Assembly: GCF_001605885.1 (NCBI RefSeq)
Contig: NZ_LRPE01000039.1
Span: 62,001 to 126,000 of the forward strand
Length of the DNA: 64,000 bases
Reading direction: 5' to 3'
Source of the DNA: Acinetobacter lactucae
GTDB taxonomy: Bacteria; Pseudomonadota; Gammaproteobacteria; Pseudomonadales; Moraxellaceae
The notes beneath the pieces are model-generated. The model saw only the letters and a list, made by a program, of their open reading frames with translations, did no database searches and had not been told where the DNA came from. Both the position numbers and the translations under genes were made by a program. The stretch's first letter is position 1; each line of letters opens with the position of its first letter. Positions 19,794 through 28,532 of this stretch are shown in pieces.

Positions 19794-19827
19794 GGAGATT
19801 CTTTGGCTTCCACCCTAGAGAATCTCC
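19794..19827 (+). terminator. Rho-independent terminator after hemF
   Basis: A 9-bp stem (19794-19802 with 19819-19827) is followed by six T. The loop is 16 nt. Confidence 0.8.
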
Positions 19828-19960
19828 TTTTTTATTTTTCAATTTTCCGAACCTCATTCAAATATTTTTTCTTATCCCAATTTGGCTTATAGTGAGGCCT
19901 GCTGAATATTCAGTACAGACTTTATCTGCCTCATGCCATTTTAAAATTTTGGATATAAGA

Positions 19961-20749
19961 ATGACCAAACAGTTTGCAGTAATTGGCAACCCCATCGAAC
20001 AATCACGATCTCCTGAATTGCATCATGCTTTCGCTCAAAAAACAGGTGTTGACCTAGACTACCAAAAACGTCTTGCACCTCTGGATGGTTTTGAGGCGAG
20101 TATGCGTAATTTCTTTAAAAATGGCGGAAGTGGCATGAACGTTACCGTACCATTTAAAGAACAGGCTTTTGCTTTGTGTGATGTGCTGACTGAACGTGCT
20201 CAAATTGCCAAAGCCGTAAATACACTATGGATGGAAAATGGCAAATTACATGGTGACAATACTGACGGCCAAGGCTTAGTTGCAGCCATTCAAGCTTTAG
20301 ACTGGAACCTAGAAAATACAACCATTTTAATTTTAGGTGCTGGTGGTGCAACGCGTGGTGTGATTTATCCGCTTGTGCAGGCTGGCGCTAAAAAGATTGT
20401 AATTGCAAACCGGACTCTTGCTCGTGCAGAGCAACTTGTAGATGACCTAAAAGCAGCAGTTCCTCAAGCTCAATTACAAGCAATTTCTCTAAATGAGCTA
20501 GAAGGGAAATTTGATATTATCATTAATGCAACTTCTGCAAGCCTGTCTGGTGATACATTACAACTACCAGAAAATTTAGACTTCAAATATGCCTATGAAA
20601 TGGCTTATGGCAAGCCATCTAGCTTCCTTGATCAAGCCAAACAACGCAATGTACCTTATGCGGAAGGTTTTGGCATGCTAGTTGGTCAAGCCATTGAAGC
20701 TTTCTATATCTGGAATGGCGTAAGGCCGGAATTAAAAGATTTTCTATAA
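19961..20749 (+). CDS. aroE: Shikimate dehydrogenase (NADP+)
   Basis: AroE reduces 3-dehydroshikimate to shikimate in aromatic amino-acid synthesis. From the ATG at 19961 the protein has 262 residues, the normal length. It carries the substrate motif IGNPIEQSRSPELHH, the catalytic Lys in NVTVPFKEQAF, the Asp of GDNTDGQGL, and the nucleotide-binding GAGGATRGV. The frame extends 23 codons upstream to 19892 but that segment is not AroE-like, and GGAT lies before the chosen ATG. Confidence 0.96.
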   Translation: MTKQFAVIGNPIEQSRSPELHHAFAQKTGVDLDYQKRLAPLDGFEASMRNFFKNGGSGMNVTVPFKEQAFALCDVLTERAQIAKAVNTLWMENGKLHGDNTDGQGLVAAIQALDWNLENTTILILGAGGATRGVIYPLVQAGAKKIVIANRTLARAEQLVDDLKAAVPQAQLQAISLNELEGKFDIIINATSASLSGDTLQLPENLDFKYAYEMAYGKPSSFLDQAKQRNVPYAEGFGMLVGQAIEAFYIWNGVRPELKDFL

Positions 20750-20759
20750 GTCAAAAAAA

Positions 20760-20786
20760 GAACCTACACGGAGTAGGTTCTTTTTT
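20760..20786. terminator. Bidirectional rho-independent terminator
   Basis: An 8-bp stem (20760-20767 with 20773-20780) has an ACGGA loop, with A7 before and T6 after. It lies between convergent aroE and the large lipoprotein gene. Confidence 0.88.
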
Positions 20787-20796
20787 ATCTCATCTA

Positions 20797-23136
20797 TTAT
20801 TTTTTAGCTGTAACCATCTGCTTATAAACATCTCGGAAAATCTCATAATCAATAAATTCATTATGTTCAGGTTTTAAATTCTGAATTGTTTTTTCCGTAA
20901 GTTGCTGTTTGCGAGCAGCGACATAAACTTTACCTAAAATATCAGCAGTTTCTGACAACAAGTGTTTTTCTTCATCAGAGCTACCATTTTGTTTTTCAAA
21001 CTCTAATTGATACTGTTTTGAGAAAAGCTGTTCTGGTTGCTTATATTGTTTCTGTAGTTTTTGCCATGCTTCACGCCCAGCTTCACCTTGTATTGTTGTG
21101 ATCACAATATGGTCCACAGCTCGACCTAAGTCATTATCAAATTGATCTTCTTGCTCAAGATGATGTTTTTTCTGCAACGCCTCAATACGTTCTAAGGCTT
21201 TACCTTGAGGATTATAAGTTTCCTCTTCAGAGAACCAATAAGCATAGACCTCGGCAATTTCTTGCAACTGTTGAACTGAATAATAATGAATATATGACGG
21301 TTTTTCGGCAGTCAATTTTGCAATAAACACAGCCTTATACGTTTTGTCATAAGCATGTGTTGCATCATAAGTTTGGTTAGCCAACAGCGCCAGAGTCGAG
21401 TCTAAATCTTGTACATCGCTATGTGCACCAACTGGATGCTCAGAGACATCACCCTGCCCAAGTTTTTCACTAAATCCTTTTACGAAGTTTTCAAATAAAG
21501 AACCTTTGCTTGCCTCTGCAACTGATTTAGCTTGTTTAAGTTGCTGCTGATTAATTGGGGTCGCTTTACCATAATTGAGAATTTGCATGTCTGCTTTAAT
21601 ATTAAAGCGATGGTTAAATTCAGCTGGTGTATATGCAATATCATAATCTGCGTTGACTAAACGGCCCTTTTCATCCAGTCCGACATCAATCGTAACTGGA
21701 TTTCTTTGTTTTGGTAAAGCTTGTTCAATTTCTGCCTTATGCTTGATCCATAGAGCTTTGAATGCTTCATCATTAACAAACTGGCTTTGATCATAAGCAG
21801 CAAAAGTTTGTTTCAAGGCAGCTTGACGAGCCTTAATCTGAGTTTTTTCGGTATTTACAGCACTCCGATCAAGCACATCAATACCGTAAATTTGACAGTA
21901 ATTAATATCACCTAAGGCAACGGGACTTTTTTGAGACTGTAATTCAACACACTGATCTTCTGTAAGTGAAGCTACTTCTTCATCTTGTGTGACTTCTTCA
22001 GCATCTGCTACAGCAACATCTTCGGCTTGGGCCGTATCAGAAGCATCCTCTTCGGCTGCCCCATCTTGAGCTACACTTGATTGGTCTTCATCATACTCAG
22101 AATCTAAGGCATTACCAAAATGAGCATTAATAAGTGAATAAAGTTGCTGGCTAACTGCGGCTGCATCTTCTGAAGAAACTTTCTGCTCCTCAGCACCACC
22201 TACCTTTCTCTTCGCTTCCGAAGCAGCTAATTCAGTTGCTATAGATTCGGCAATTTTTTCTTCATCAAATCCTAAAACATTTTTTTGCAAATATTTTGCA
22301 TTGACCTGACTATAGAGCTGCGATTGTAGCAATAACGCTTCAACCGTATCTTTTAAACGAATTTTCTCTACAATCCCGGCTTTACGCTCAGCGTCACTAA
22401 TTGATAAACGCTGTAAATTTTGCGGTTCAGCCAAAAGATAAGATACAGCGCCAGAAGCTTTCGCATATTCAACGAATTTCTTCATATCGACATTTGTAAA
22501 CAGATTTTTATATTTTGAAAAATCGACATACGCCAAATTATTTTGATTATCTTTATTGACCAAATAAGGCATTAACCCGAAATAATTAACGTAAAATTTA
22601 TAATCCTTCAGATCAAGTACCATTGGCAATTTTGCCTGTACCAAAAGCGTTGGTTTTTCATACCTTGCTGTGAGGTTTAAAGACCCCATTTTTTGACGAT
22701 AATGAACCGAACCGTCGTAACTAAATTGAAGGTCATTTAATAAATTAATTAATACGGCGTTTACTTTTTCTGAGCGTGATTCACCAGAAATGCCCGAGTC
22801 CGCTTGCTCATTTGCAATTGCGGCATAGAGCGCCTGCTTCTGTTTTTTATTCAAATTAATTTTTTGTTCACGTAAATATTGATCTACTTTTTTTTGCACT
22901 GCAGCATCTAACTGCACTGTTTTTTCAACATTATTTATTTTTCTTGACTGATTTGGATCTACACTAACTTTAAAATGCCCACGATAGTCATAGCTTGGAT
23001 ATTCATACATTGCATTCATACCCTGAATGACTTTTTGATCTAACTGAGTAGATGCTACCGATGGACGTAGGTTATGCTGCGCACAAGCGGTCAAACCCAA
23101 ACTAAATAAACATAAACTGAGATATTTTAAATGCAT
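20797..23136 (-). CDS. Large predicted lipoprotein of unknown function
   Basis: A 779-residue protein with a lipoprotein signal peptide; the lipobox is LTAC with Cys18. No domain recognised. The mature protein is mostly polar and helical, rich in Gln and Lys. Residues about 350-395 form an acidic Asp/Glu/Ala stretch that looks like a disordered linker between two halves. A segment beyond it has a Cys pair (EDQCVEL and DINYCQIYG) that could form a disulfide. Repeated mention of Tyr-rich beta-like segments (YDGSVHYRQKMGSLNLTARY) suggests part of it is a beta fold. It is transcribed alone and ends at a bidirectional terminator. I would look for it in the outer membrane or its periplasmic face. 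Confidence 0.75.
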   Translation of the reverse strand: MHLKYLSLCLFSLGLTACAQHNLRPSVASTQLDQKVIQGMNAMYEYPSYDYRGHFKVSVDPNQSRKINNVEKTVQLDAAVQKKVDQYLREQKINLNKKQKQALYAAIANEQADSGISGESRSEKVNAVLINLLNDLQFSYDGSVHYRQKMGSLNLTARYEKPTLLVQAKLPMVLDLKDYKFYVNYFGLMPYLVNKDNQNNLAYVDFSKYKNLFTNVDMKKFVEYAKASGAVSYLLAEPQNLQRLSISDAERKAGIVEKIRLKDTVEALLLQSQLYSQVNAKYLQKNVLGFDEEKIAESIATELAASEAKRKVGGAEEQKVSSEDAAAVSQQLYSLINAHFGNALDSEYDEDQSSVAQDGAAEEDASDTAQAEDVAVADAEEVTQDEEVASLTEDQCVELQSQKSPVALGDINYCQIYGIDVLDRSAVNTEKTQIKARQAALKQTFAAYDQSQFVNDEAFKALWIKHKAEIEQALPKQRNPVTIDVGLDEKGRLVNADYDIAYTPAEFNHRFNIKADMQILNYGKATPINQQQLKQAKSVAEASKGSLFENFVKGFSEKLGQGDVSEHPVGAHSDVQDLDSTLALLANQTYDATHAYDKTYKAVFIAKLTAEKPSYIHYYSVQQLQEIAEVYAYWFSEEETYNPQGKALERIEALQKKHHLEQEDQFDNDLGRAVDHIVITTIQGEAGREAWQKLQKQYKQPEQLFSKQYQLEFEKQNGSSDEEKHLLSETADILGKVYVAARKQQLTEKTIQNLKPEHNEFIDYEIFRDVYKQMVTAKK

Positions 23137-23393
23137 AACCTTTTTTAAAACCTTATCGCTTTATCTTTTTAACAAAACTTGCTAAAAATAAGAAAATTAG
23201 TTGTTTTTTCACATAAAAGTATAAGTCCTGAATGTAGCAGAAATTATAATTTCAGGTGTATTTATTTTCGACAAAATTCGCTTTTCTGACATTTCTTTCG
23301 GGTGCGATTAACATTGTATTTTTATCATGTGAGTGAATAATCAAATCATCGATACAGATAATCCCACAATGATTCAAAATTAGGATTAAAGCC

Positions 23394-25217
23394 ATGCCAG
23401 CATATAAAGCCCCGCTACACGATATCCGCTTCTTAATGAATGAAGTATTAGATTACCCTGCTCACTATAAAACTTTATCAAATGGTGAAAGTGCTGATCC
23501 AGATACAGTTGATATGATTCTTGAAGGTGCGGCAGATTATTGTGAAAACGTATTGTCGCCACTTAACCAATCTGGTGATGAAGAAGGTTGCCATTTTGAC
23601 AACGGTGAAGTAACTACTCCTAAAGGCTTTAAAGAAGCTTATGACCAATTCGTAATGGGCGGTTGGCAAGGTCTTTCTTACCCAGAGGAGTTTGGTGGTC
23701 AAGGCCTTCCAATGTCATTAAATCTGATTAAATCAGAGATGATGGGTACTGCAAACTGGTCATTTACCATGTACCCGGGTTTAAGTTCTGGTTGTATGAA
23801 CACTATTTTGCAATTCGGTACTGATGAGCAAAAGCAAACATATATGCCTAAGCTTGTTGAAGGCACTTGGAGCGGCACAATGTGCTTAACCGAACCTCAA
23901 TGTGGTACAGACTTAGGTCAGGTAAAAACTAAAGCTGAACCTCAAGCAGATGGTAGTTACAAAATCACTGGTACAAAAATCTTCATTTCTGCTGGTGAAC
24001 ATGATTTAACTGAAAACATCATTCACATCGTACTTGCACGCCTTCCAGATGCACCTGCTGGTACTCGTGGTATCTCATTATTCATCGTACCAAAATTCAT
24101 GCCTACAGCTGATGGCGGTGTTGGTGAACGCAATACAGTAACTTGTGGTTCAATCGAACACAAAATGGGTATTCGTGCGTCTGCAACTGCAGTGCTCAAC
24201 TTTGATAATGCAACTGGTTATTTAATCGGTGAAGTTAACAAAGGCCTACATGCAATGTTTACCTTCATGAATACAGCACGTATTGGTACTGCTGTTCAAG
24301 GTATTGCACATGCTGAGTTATCTTTCCAAGGCGCATTACCATATGCCAAAGATCGTATGTCAATGCGTGCGCTTTCTGGTAAAAAAGATCCGGATAAAGT
24401 TGCTGATGCAATCATTCACCATGCAGACGTACGTCGCATGCTATTAACTCAAAAAGCAATCGCTGAAGGCGGTCGTGCAATGATTTACTACGCTGCGCAA
24501 ATCGCTGACAAAATGACAGATGCGTTAACACGTGGCGATCAAGCTGCTTTTGAAGACTACGATGATAAACTTGGTTTCTATACACCAATTTTAAAAGGTT
24601 TCTTAACTGAACTTGGTTTAGAAGCTGCTAACCATGGTATGCAAGTTTACGGTGGCCATGGCTACATTAAAGAATGGGGTATGGAGCAAATCGCACGTGA
24701 TGCCCGTATTGCGACCTTGTATGAAGGAACAACTGGCGTTCAAGCACTTGACTTGATTGGTCGTAAAGTGTTGTTAAGTTCAAAAGGTAAAGTAGTTCGT
24801 GAATACACGGCTGAAATCTTAAAATTCTGTGCTGCACATGCACGTAATAAGTATTTACGCCGTTTTGCTTGGGACCTAACTAAGCTTTGTGCTCAATGGA
24901 ATACTTTAACAGTACGTATCATGCTTGCTGCACGTAAAGACCGCGACATCGTATCTTCTGCTTCTGTAGATTTCTTAATGTTCTCAGGCTACGTGATGAT
25001 GGCTTATTTCTGGGCTCAACAAGCTGTGGTTGCTTCTGAAAAATTAGAAGCAGGTAACGGCCAAGAAACTGCTGAATTCTATAAAGCAAAAATCAAAGTT
25101 GCTGATTTCTACTTTGACCGTTTATTGCCACGTGCTCAAGGCCATGCAGAATCAATGGTGACTACATCTCGCACACTAACATCATTACCAGTTGAACACT
25201 TTAGCTTCGACTACTAA
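23394..25217 (+). CDS. Acyl-CoA dehydrogenase of the long (about 600-residue) type
   Basis: An FAD-dependent acyl-CoA dehydrogenase of 607 residues. The extra length over classical 380-residue enzymes comes from an N-terminal extension (PAYKAPLHDIRFLMNEVLDYP) and a C-terminal helical domain. This is the layout of the family that includes 3-methylmercaptopropionyl-CoA dehydrogenase DmdC and many beta-oxidation enzymes of unknown specificity. Seen are the FAD/substrate segment MCLTEPQCGTDLGQVKTKA, the middle beta domain, and the conserved YEGTTGVQALDLIGRKV containing the catalytic Glu position. The substrate is unknown; medium- or long-chain fatty acid degradation is likely. Monocistronic. Confidence 0.9.
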   Translation: MPAYKAPLHDIRFLMNEVLDYPAHYKTLSNGESADPDTVDMILEGAADYCENVLSPLNQSGDEEGCHFDNGEVTTPKGFKEAYDQFVMGGWQGLSYPEEFGGQGLPMSLNLIKSEMMGTANWSFTMYPGLSSGCMNTILQFGTDEQKQTYMPKLVEGTWSGTMCLTEPQCGTDLGQVKTKAEPQADGSYKITGTKIFISAGEHDLTENIIHIVLARLPDAPAGTRGISLFIVPKFMPTADGGVGERNTVTCGSIEHKMGIRASATAVLNFDNATGYLIGEVNKGLHAMFTFMNTARIGTAVQGIAHAELSFQGALPYAKDRMSMRALSGKKDPDKVADAIIHHADVRRMLLTQKAIAEGGRAMIYYAAQIADKMTDALTRGDQAAFEDYDDKLGFYTPILKGFLTELGLEAANHGMQVYGGHGYIKEWGMEQIARDARIATLYEGTTGVQALDLIGRKVLLSSKGKVVREYTAEILKFCAAHARNKYLRRFAWDLTKLCAQWNTLTVRIMLAARKDRDIVSSASVDFLMFSGYVMMAYFWAQQAVVASEKLEAGNGQETAEFYKAKIKVADFYFDRLLPRAQGHAESMVTTSRTLTSLPVEHFSFDY

Positions 25218-25238
25218 TGATTTTTAAGTAGTGAAATG

Positions 25239-25270
25239 AAAAAGAGCGCAATTTATATTGCGCTCTTTTT
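25239..25270. terminator. Bidirectional rho-independent terminator
   Basis: A perfect 14-bp stem (25239-25252 with 25257-25270) with a TTAT loop and A5/T5 ends. Confidence 0.92.
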
Positions 25271-25285
25271 ATATAAAACAGTTAT

Positions 25286-25939
25286 CTATTCTTTAGTTAA
25301 AACATACGCCCGATTTGGAACAAAATAATTTTGCTCTAAAAATTCACGATTTTTCCCATAGTCACTATAAAGTAGCTTTTCTAAGTTCGTGACCAATCTT
25401 TTATCGGAATCAAGATTAAAATAAAAATTAACTTTAGATAACGGACATTGAATCGTTAACTCACGCTCTTTTTCATCTACTTTCCAATTTAAAGTAGGAC
25501 ATAACTGATTTACAGCGGCACTTTTAGCCCCGTCTTTACTTCCCACACGACCAAAATGAACAACATTCCAATAAGCCGAACCATTTGGTAATAAGTTTAA
25601 AATGTACTCAGCTTCGCCTGACTCACAATCAGCAAAAGCATCCTCACATGAGATACGAGTATGATAGCGCCCTACATATTGCAATGAGGCCGCATTTAAT
25701 TTTTGGGTTTGATCAGAATTGTCTTCAGGTAAAAAAGTACGTCCAGCGACATAATCTAATGTTTTTATAGACGTGCTACTTTTTATTAAGTTTTCTTCAT
25801 GATTAGAGCTAGAACTTGTAGTCGAGTGATCTTTTGAATTGGTATGGTTTATATCGCAAGCACTAAGGGCCATGCACATTGCAGCCGCTACAACCACATG
25901 CTTAACTGAAAACCTAGACCACTTCAAAGACATATACAT
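25286..25939 (-). CDS. Predicted lipoprotein of unknown function
   Basis: A 217-residue protein with a lipoprotein signal (lipobox LSAC, Cys28; Cys26 if the second ATG is used) and a Ser/Thr-rich linker after it. The core begins YVGRYHTRISCEDAFADCESGEAEYILNLLPNGS, which recalls the N-terminal beta barrel of NlpE-like proteins (a YxG strand, then a Cys pair, then a strand of tolerance to turnover), but I cannot call it firmly. Four mature-domain cysteines could pair. It stands alone between a terminator and a 240-bp gap upstream. Confidence 0.65.
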   Translation of the reverse strand: MYMSLKWSRFSVKHVVVAAAMCMALSACDINHTNSKDHSTTSSSSNHEENLIKSSTSIKTLDYVAGRTFLPEDNSDQTQKLNAASLQYVGRYHTRISCEDAFADCESGEAEYILNLLPNGSAYWNVVHFGRVGSKDGAKSAAVNQLCPTLNWKVDEKERELTIQCPLSKVNFYFNLDSDKRLVTNLEKLLYSDYGKNREFLEQNYFVPNRAYVLTKE

Positions 25940-26181
25940 TATTCACAGATAACAGCAACAGCTATATTTACTATTCAAATCGGGTATTAGCTGATTGCCG
26001 CTTTAAACTCTTAAGCCCTGAAAGGGTGCATTTTAGTAGATGTTGGTTTCCTTCATTTCAATCCTTTACATATTTTAACTATTTTACTTTTTAAAGGACT
26101 TTAAACCTTTAATTTCGACACCATATTTTTATTAAGCAAGAGCAATAGCTTCTTGTAATTTTTATCTTTAAGGAGAATTAG

Positions 26182-26436
26182 ATGGCCAGTTCTGGTTTAT
26201 ATCGCTCGAACCGACACAGCATGATCGCCGGTGTAATGGGTGGTATTGCTGAACGTTTTGGTTGGAACGTAACTTTACTACGTGTCATTTTTGTTTTGAT
26301 CTCAATAATGAGTGCAGCCTTTCCAGGACTTTTAGTTTATCTGGTTTTATGGTTAGTCATTCCGAAAAAACAGCCAGAGCATATTGAAGGCTATCGACAA
26401 TCCGTCCGAACAGTAAATGAAGAACAAGTACGTTAA
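26182..26436 (+). CDS. PspC domain protein
   Basis: An 84-residue inner-membrane protein with the PspC fold: GLYRSNRHSMIAGVMGGIAERFGWN, then two closely spaced hydrophobic segments and the ending LVLWLVIPKK. In enterobacteria PspC controls the phage-shock response together with PspA, PspB and PspF. None of those is nearby, so this is a solitary PspC-family protein with an unknown role in envelope stress. The gene has a GGAGAA ribosome-binding site and its own terminator. Confidence 0.85.
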   Translation: MASSGLYRSNRHSMIAGVMGGIAERFGWNVTLLRVIFVLISIMSAAFPGLLVYLVLWLVIPKKQPEHIEGYRQSVRTVNEEQVR

Positions 26437-26451
26437 TTCATAACTTTGGTC

Positions 26452-26489
26452 GCTACGGTTGCATCCCCTAATCAACCGTAGCTTTTTTT
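26452..26489 (+). terminator. Rho-independent terminator after the PspC gene
   Basis: A 10-bp stem (26452-26461 with 26473-26482) is followed by seven T. Confidence 0.88.
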
Positions 26490-26499
26490 ATTCTAAAAA

Positions 26500-27600
26500 T
26501 TATAGCTTTCGATTTAACTGTTGCTGTAATGCAGCAATCATATCTGCACGGCTAATCATTCCTATAAGCTTACGATCTTCAACGACAGGAATATAGTTAA
26601 ACGACTTCTCGACAAAGTACGGCACCAAATCTTGAATCGGTTGAGTTGGTAGTACCGTGACCACTCGACGGCTCATAATTTGTTTTACATAGTGCTGCCA
26701 AGAGTTTCTAGGGTCGGCTGCACCTTTAAACCATTCTACGACTTCATACAGCGCTAAAGTTCCGACCAAATGGTTTTCTGCATTTACTACAGGTAGGCTC
26801 ATCAAGTTCACTTGTTTAAACTTATCGAGTGCCTGATGAATATCATCATCTTCATGTAGTTTAATCACATCACGGCTCATAATATCCTGACAGACATATT
26901 GATTGACCATACGCTCATTGGCATGCTCTTGCGCTTCTAAAATGATTTTTTCTAAGTCGTATTGGCTAATATCTAAAAGTTCAGTGTGATGTTCTAATGC
27001 GTACTCAATATCTTTGGGTTGAATCGATACTTTTTGAGTAGGCGTTGGATCTTTACTACGTTCATTAAGGCGTGCGGTAACCGGATAATGTCGTCCAATC
27101 AATCGATTAAAGAAAACAGCAAATCCAAGTAAAAGTAACGAATTGAGTAAAACTGGATAAAAAATAAAATAAAAGCCCAACTTATGAATTGCGGCCCCAC
27201 CTAGTACAGCCGTAATCGCAACCGCGCCACTCGGTGGGTGCAAAGAGTCGGTGGTCATCATTAAAAATATGGCAAAACCTACTGCGACACTAAAAGCTGT
27301 GGTTAAATCTGGAATCCACTGCGCACAGGCAACACCAATAATTCCAGCCAGAGTATTACCAACAAGGACATTCCACGGTTGAGCCAAGGGACTGGTCGGC
27401 ACAGCGAACAATAAAACAGATGAGGCACCCATTGGGGCGATGTACCAAGCATTAATTCCACCGAGAACATACCAACTAATTAAGGAGGAAATTGCTAAAC
27501 CACACAACGCTCCAATACCGCAAAGTAACCGTTCTTTTAAAGGTAAAACCTTAAAATTTGGCTTTAAAATCTGTAACCACTCTCGCTGTATAACACTCAC
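26500..27600 (-). CDS. HPP family membrane protein with tandem CBS domains
   Basis: A 366-residue protein. The N-terminal half holds four hydrophobic helices with the family-defining sequences PMGASSVLLFAVPTSPLAQP and SLHPPSGAVAI, where HPP is the name-giving motif. The C-terminal half (about residues 240-360) holds two CBS modules (MSRDVIKLHEDDDIHQALDKF and MSRRVVTVLPTQPIQDLVPYF), which usually bind adenosine nucleotides and gate the attached domain. HPP proteins have been linked to nitrite transport in cyanobacteria and plants, but that role is not shown for this subgroup. Confidence 0.88.
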   Translation of the reverse strand: MSVIQREWLQILKPNFKVLPLKERLLCGIGALCGLAISSLISWYVLGGINAWYIAPMGASSVLLFAVPTSPLAQPWNVLVGNTLAGIIGVACAQWIPDLTTAFSVAVGFAIFLMMTTDSLHPPSGAVAITAVLGGAAIHKLGFYFIFYPVLLNSLLLLGFAVFFNRLIGRHYPVTARLNERSKDPTPTQKVSIQPKDIEYALEHHTELLDISQYDLEKIILEAQEHANERMVNQYVCQDIMSRDVIKLHEDDDIHQALDKFKQVNLMSLPVVNAENHLVGTLALYEVVEWFKGAADPRNSWQHYVKQIMSRRVVTVLPTQPIQDLVPYFVEKSFNYIPVVEDRKLIGMISRADMIAALQQQLNRKL

Positions 27601-27732
27601 AGTACACCTTTAGGGATATGCCGTTATTTATAACGGGCAAAAGTATACGCCCAAAGCTACATAAAGTGCATTTAAATTATATCTTTCAACAATAAGAAAA
27701 CTGGCTGAACTATTCTTTATGATTTTAAAACT

Positions 27733-28530
27733 TTAATATTCCATCAATTTTTCATTTAAATAGCGCCAGTAACGTTTTGGTAAATATTGCACATGAAGTT
27801 TTATATTTTGCCGTTCAGTAATATTTACGCTCTTAAAATAATCCTTCCAAAGCTGATCATATAAAACTTCCTGCTCATCAAGCTCAAGCTGAAAGCTTTG
27901 ACTCATGCCATTTTTTAAATTACGGTCAACCTCAAAGGCTTCGAGTGAAACTTCATGTACTTCTTGTAAGTCATAATACAGCCCGAACTTACGTTTCTCA
28001 TCATAAATCAGCCAACGCTGATCTTGATAACGCCGTTTAAAATGGGGCTGAATAAGCGGTAAAACATTAAAATCTGGACGCACCAGACTTAAAAAAAGCT
28101 CATCTTTGGTTTTCTTAAACCGAATAAAAGCTTCCATCCGATGCTTCTCTCGCCCGACCTTCTTCGTCCACTGAGCAATCGCTAAAACACTTGGATTAGA
28201 ATAATCTTTTTCAATGGAAACAAGGCTAGTAAACACATAAATACAGTAGTTAAATAAATGCTGATAGGCATCTAAAGATTCAGATAAAAAAGCAAAATAA
28301 AATTGTCTTAACGAAGAAGATGAAAGCTTTTTTTGTAGCGCAGACCAAACACGCTCGGCATGTTGCTCGTTATTTGAAACCTCAATTTTATCAGCAAATA
28401 AGCCATGTTGACCCGCATTATTCAAACAGAGTCTGACTTGTAATTCTTTAAATTGAAATGCACGAAAAACACAGCTTAGCAGCCCAACCATTGAACCATC
28501 AAAATAGTAAGCGACTTCATCATTAAACAT
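27733..28530 (-). CDS. DUF4130 / TIGR03915 family putative DNA repair protein
   Basis: A 265-residue protein of the family regularly found beside the radical-SAM protein encoded just upstream. The N-terminus has YYFDGSMVGLLSCVFRAFQF, the middle has AQWTKKVGREKHRMEAFIRF, and the C-terminus ends with LPKRYWRYLNEK, all features I associate with this family. In other bacteria the same domain can be fused to a uracil-DNA-glycosylase-like domain, hence the predicted link to DNA repair or modification. No biochemical function is known to me. It starts 2 nt after the radical-SAM stop codon, so the two are translated as a unit. Confidence 0.8.
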   Translation of the reverse strand: MFNDEVAYYFDGSMVGLLSCVFRAFQFKELQVRLCLNNAGQHGLFADKIEVSNNEQHAERVWSALQKKLSSSSLRQFYFAFLSESLDAYQHLFNYCIYVFTSLVSIEKDYSNPSVLAIAQWTKKVGREKHRMEAFIRFKKTKDELFLSLVRPDFNVLPLIQPHFKRRYQDQRWLIYDEKRKFGLYYDLQEVHEVSLEAFEVDRNLKNGMSQSFQLELDEQEVLYDQLWKDYFKSVNITERQNIKLHVQYLPKRYWRYLNEKLMEY

Positions 28531-28532
28531 GA

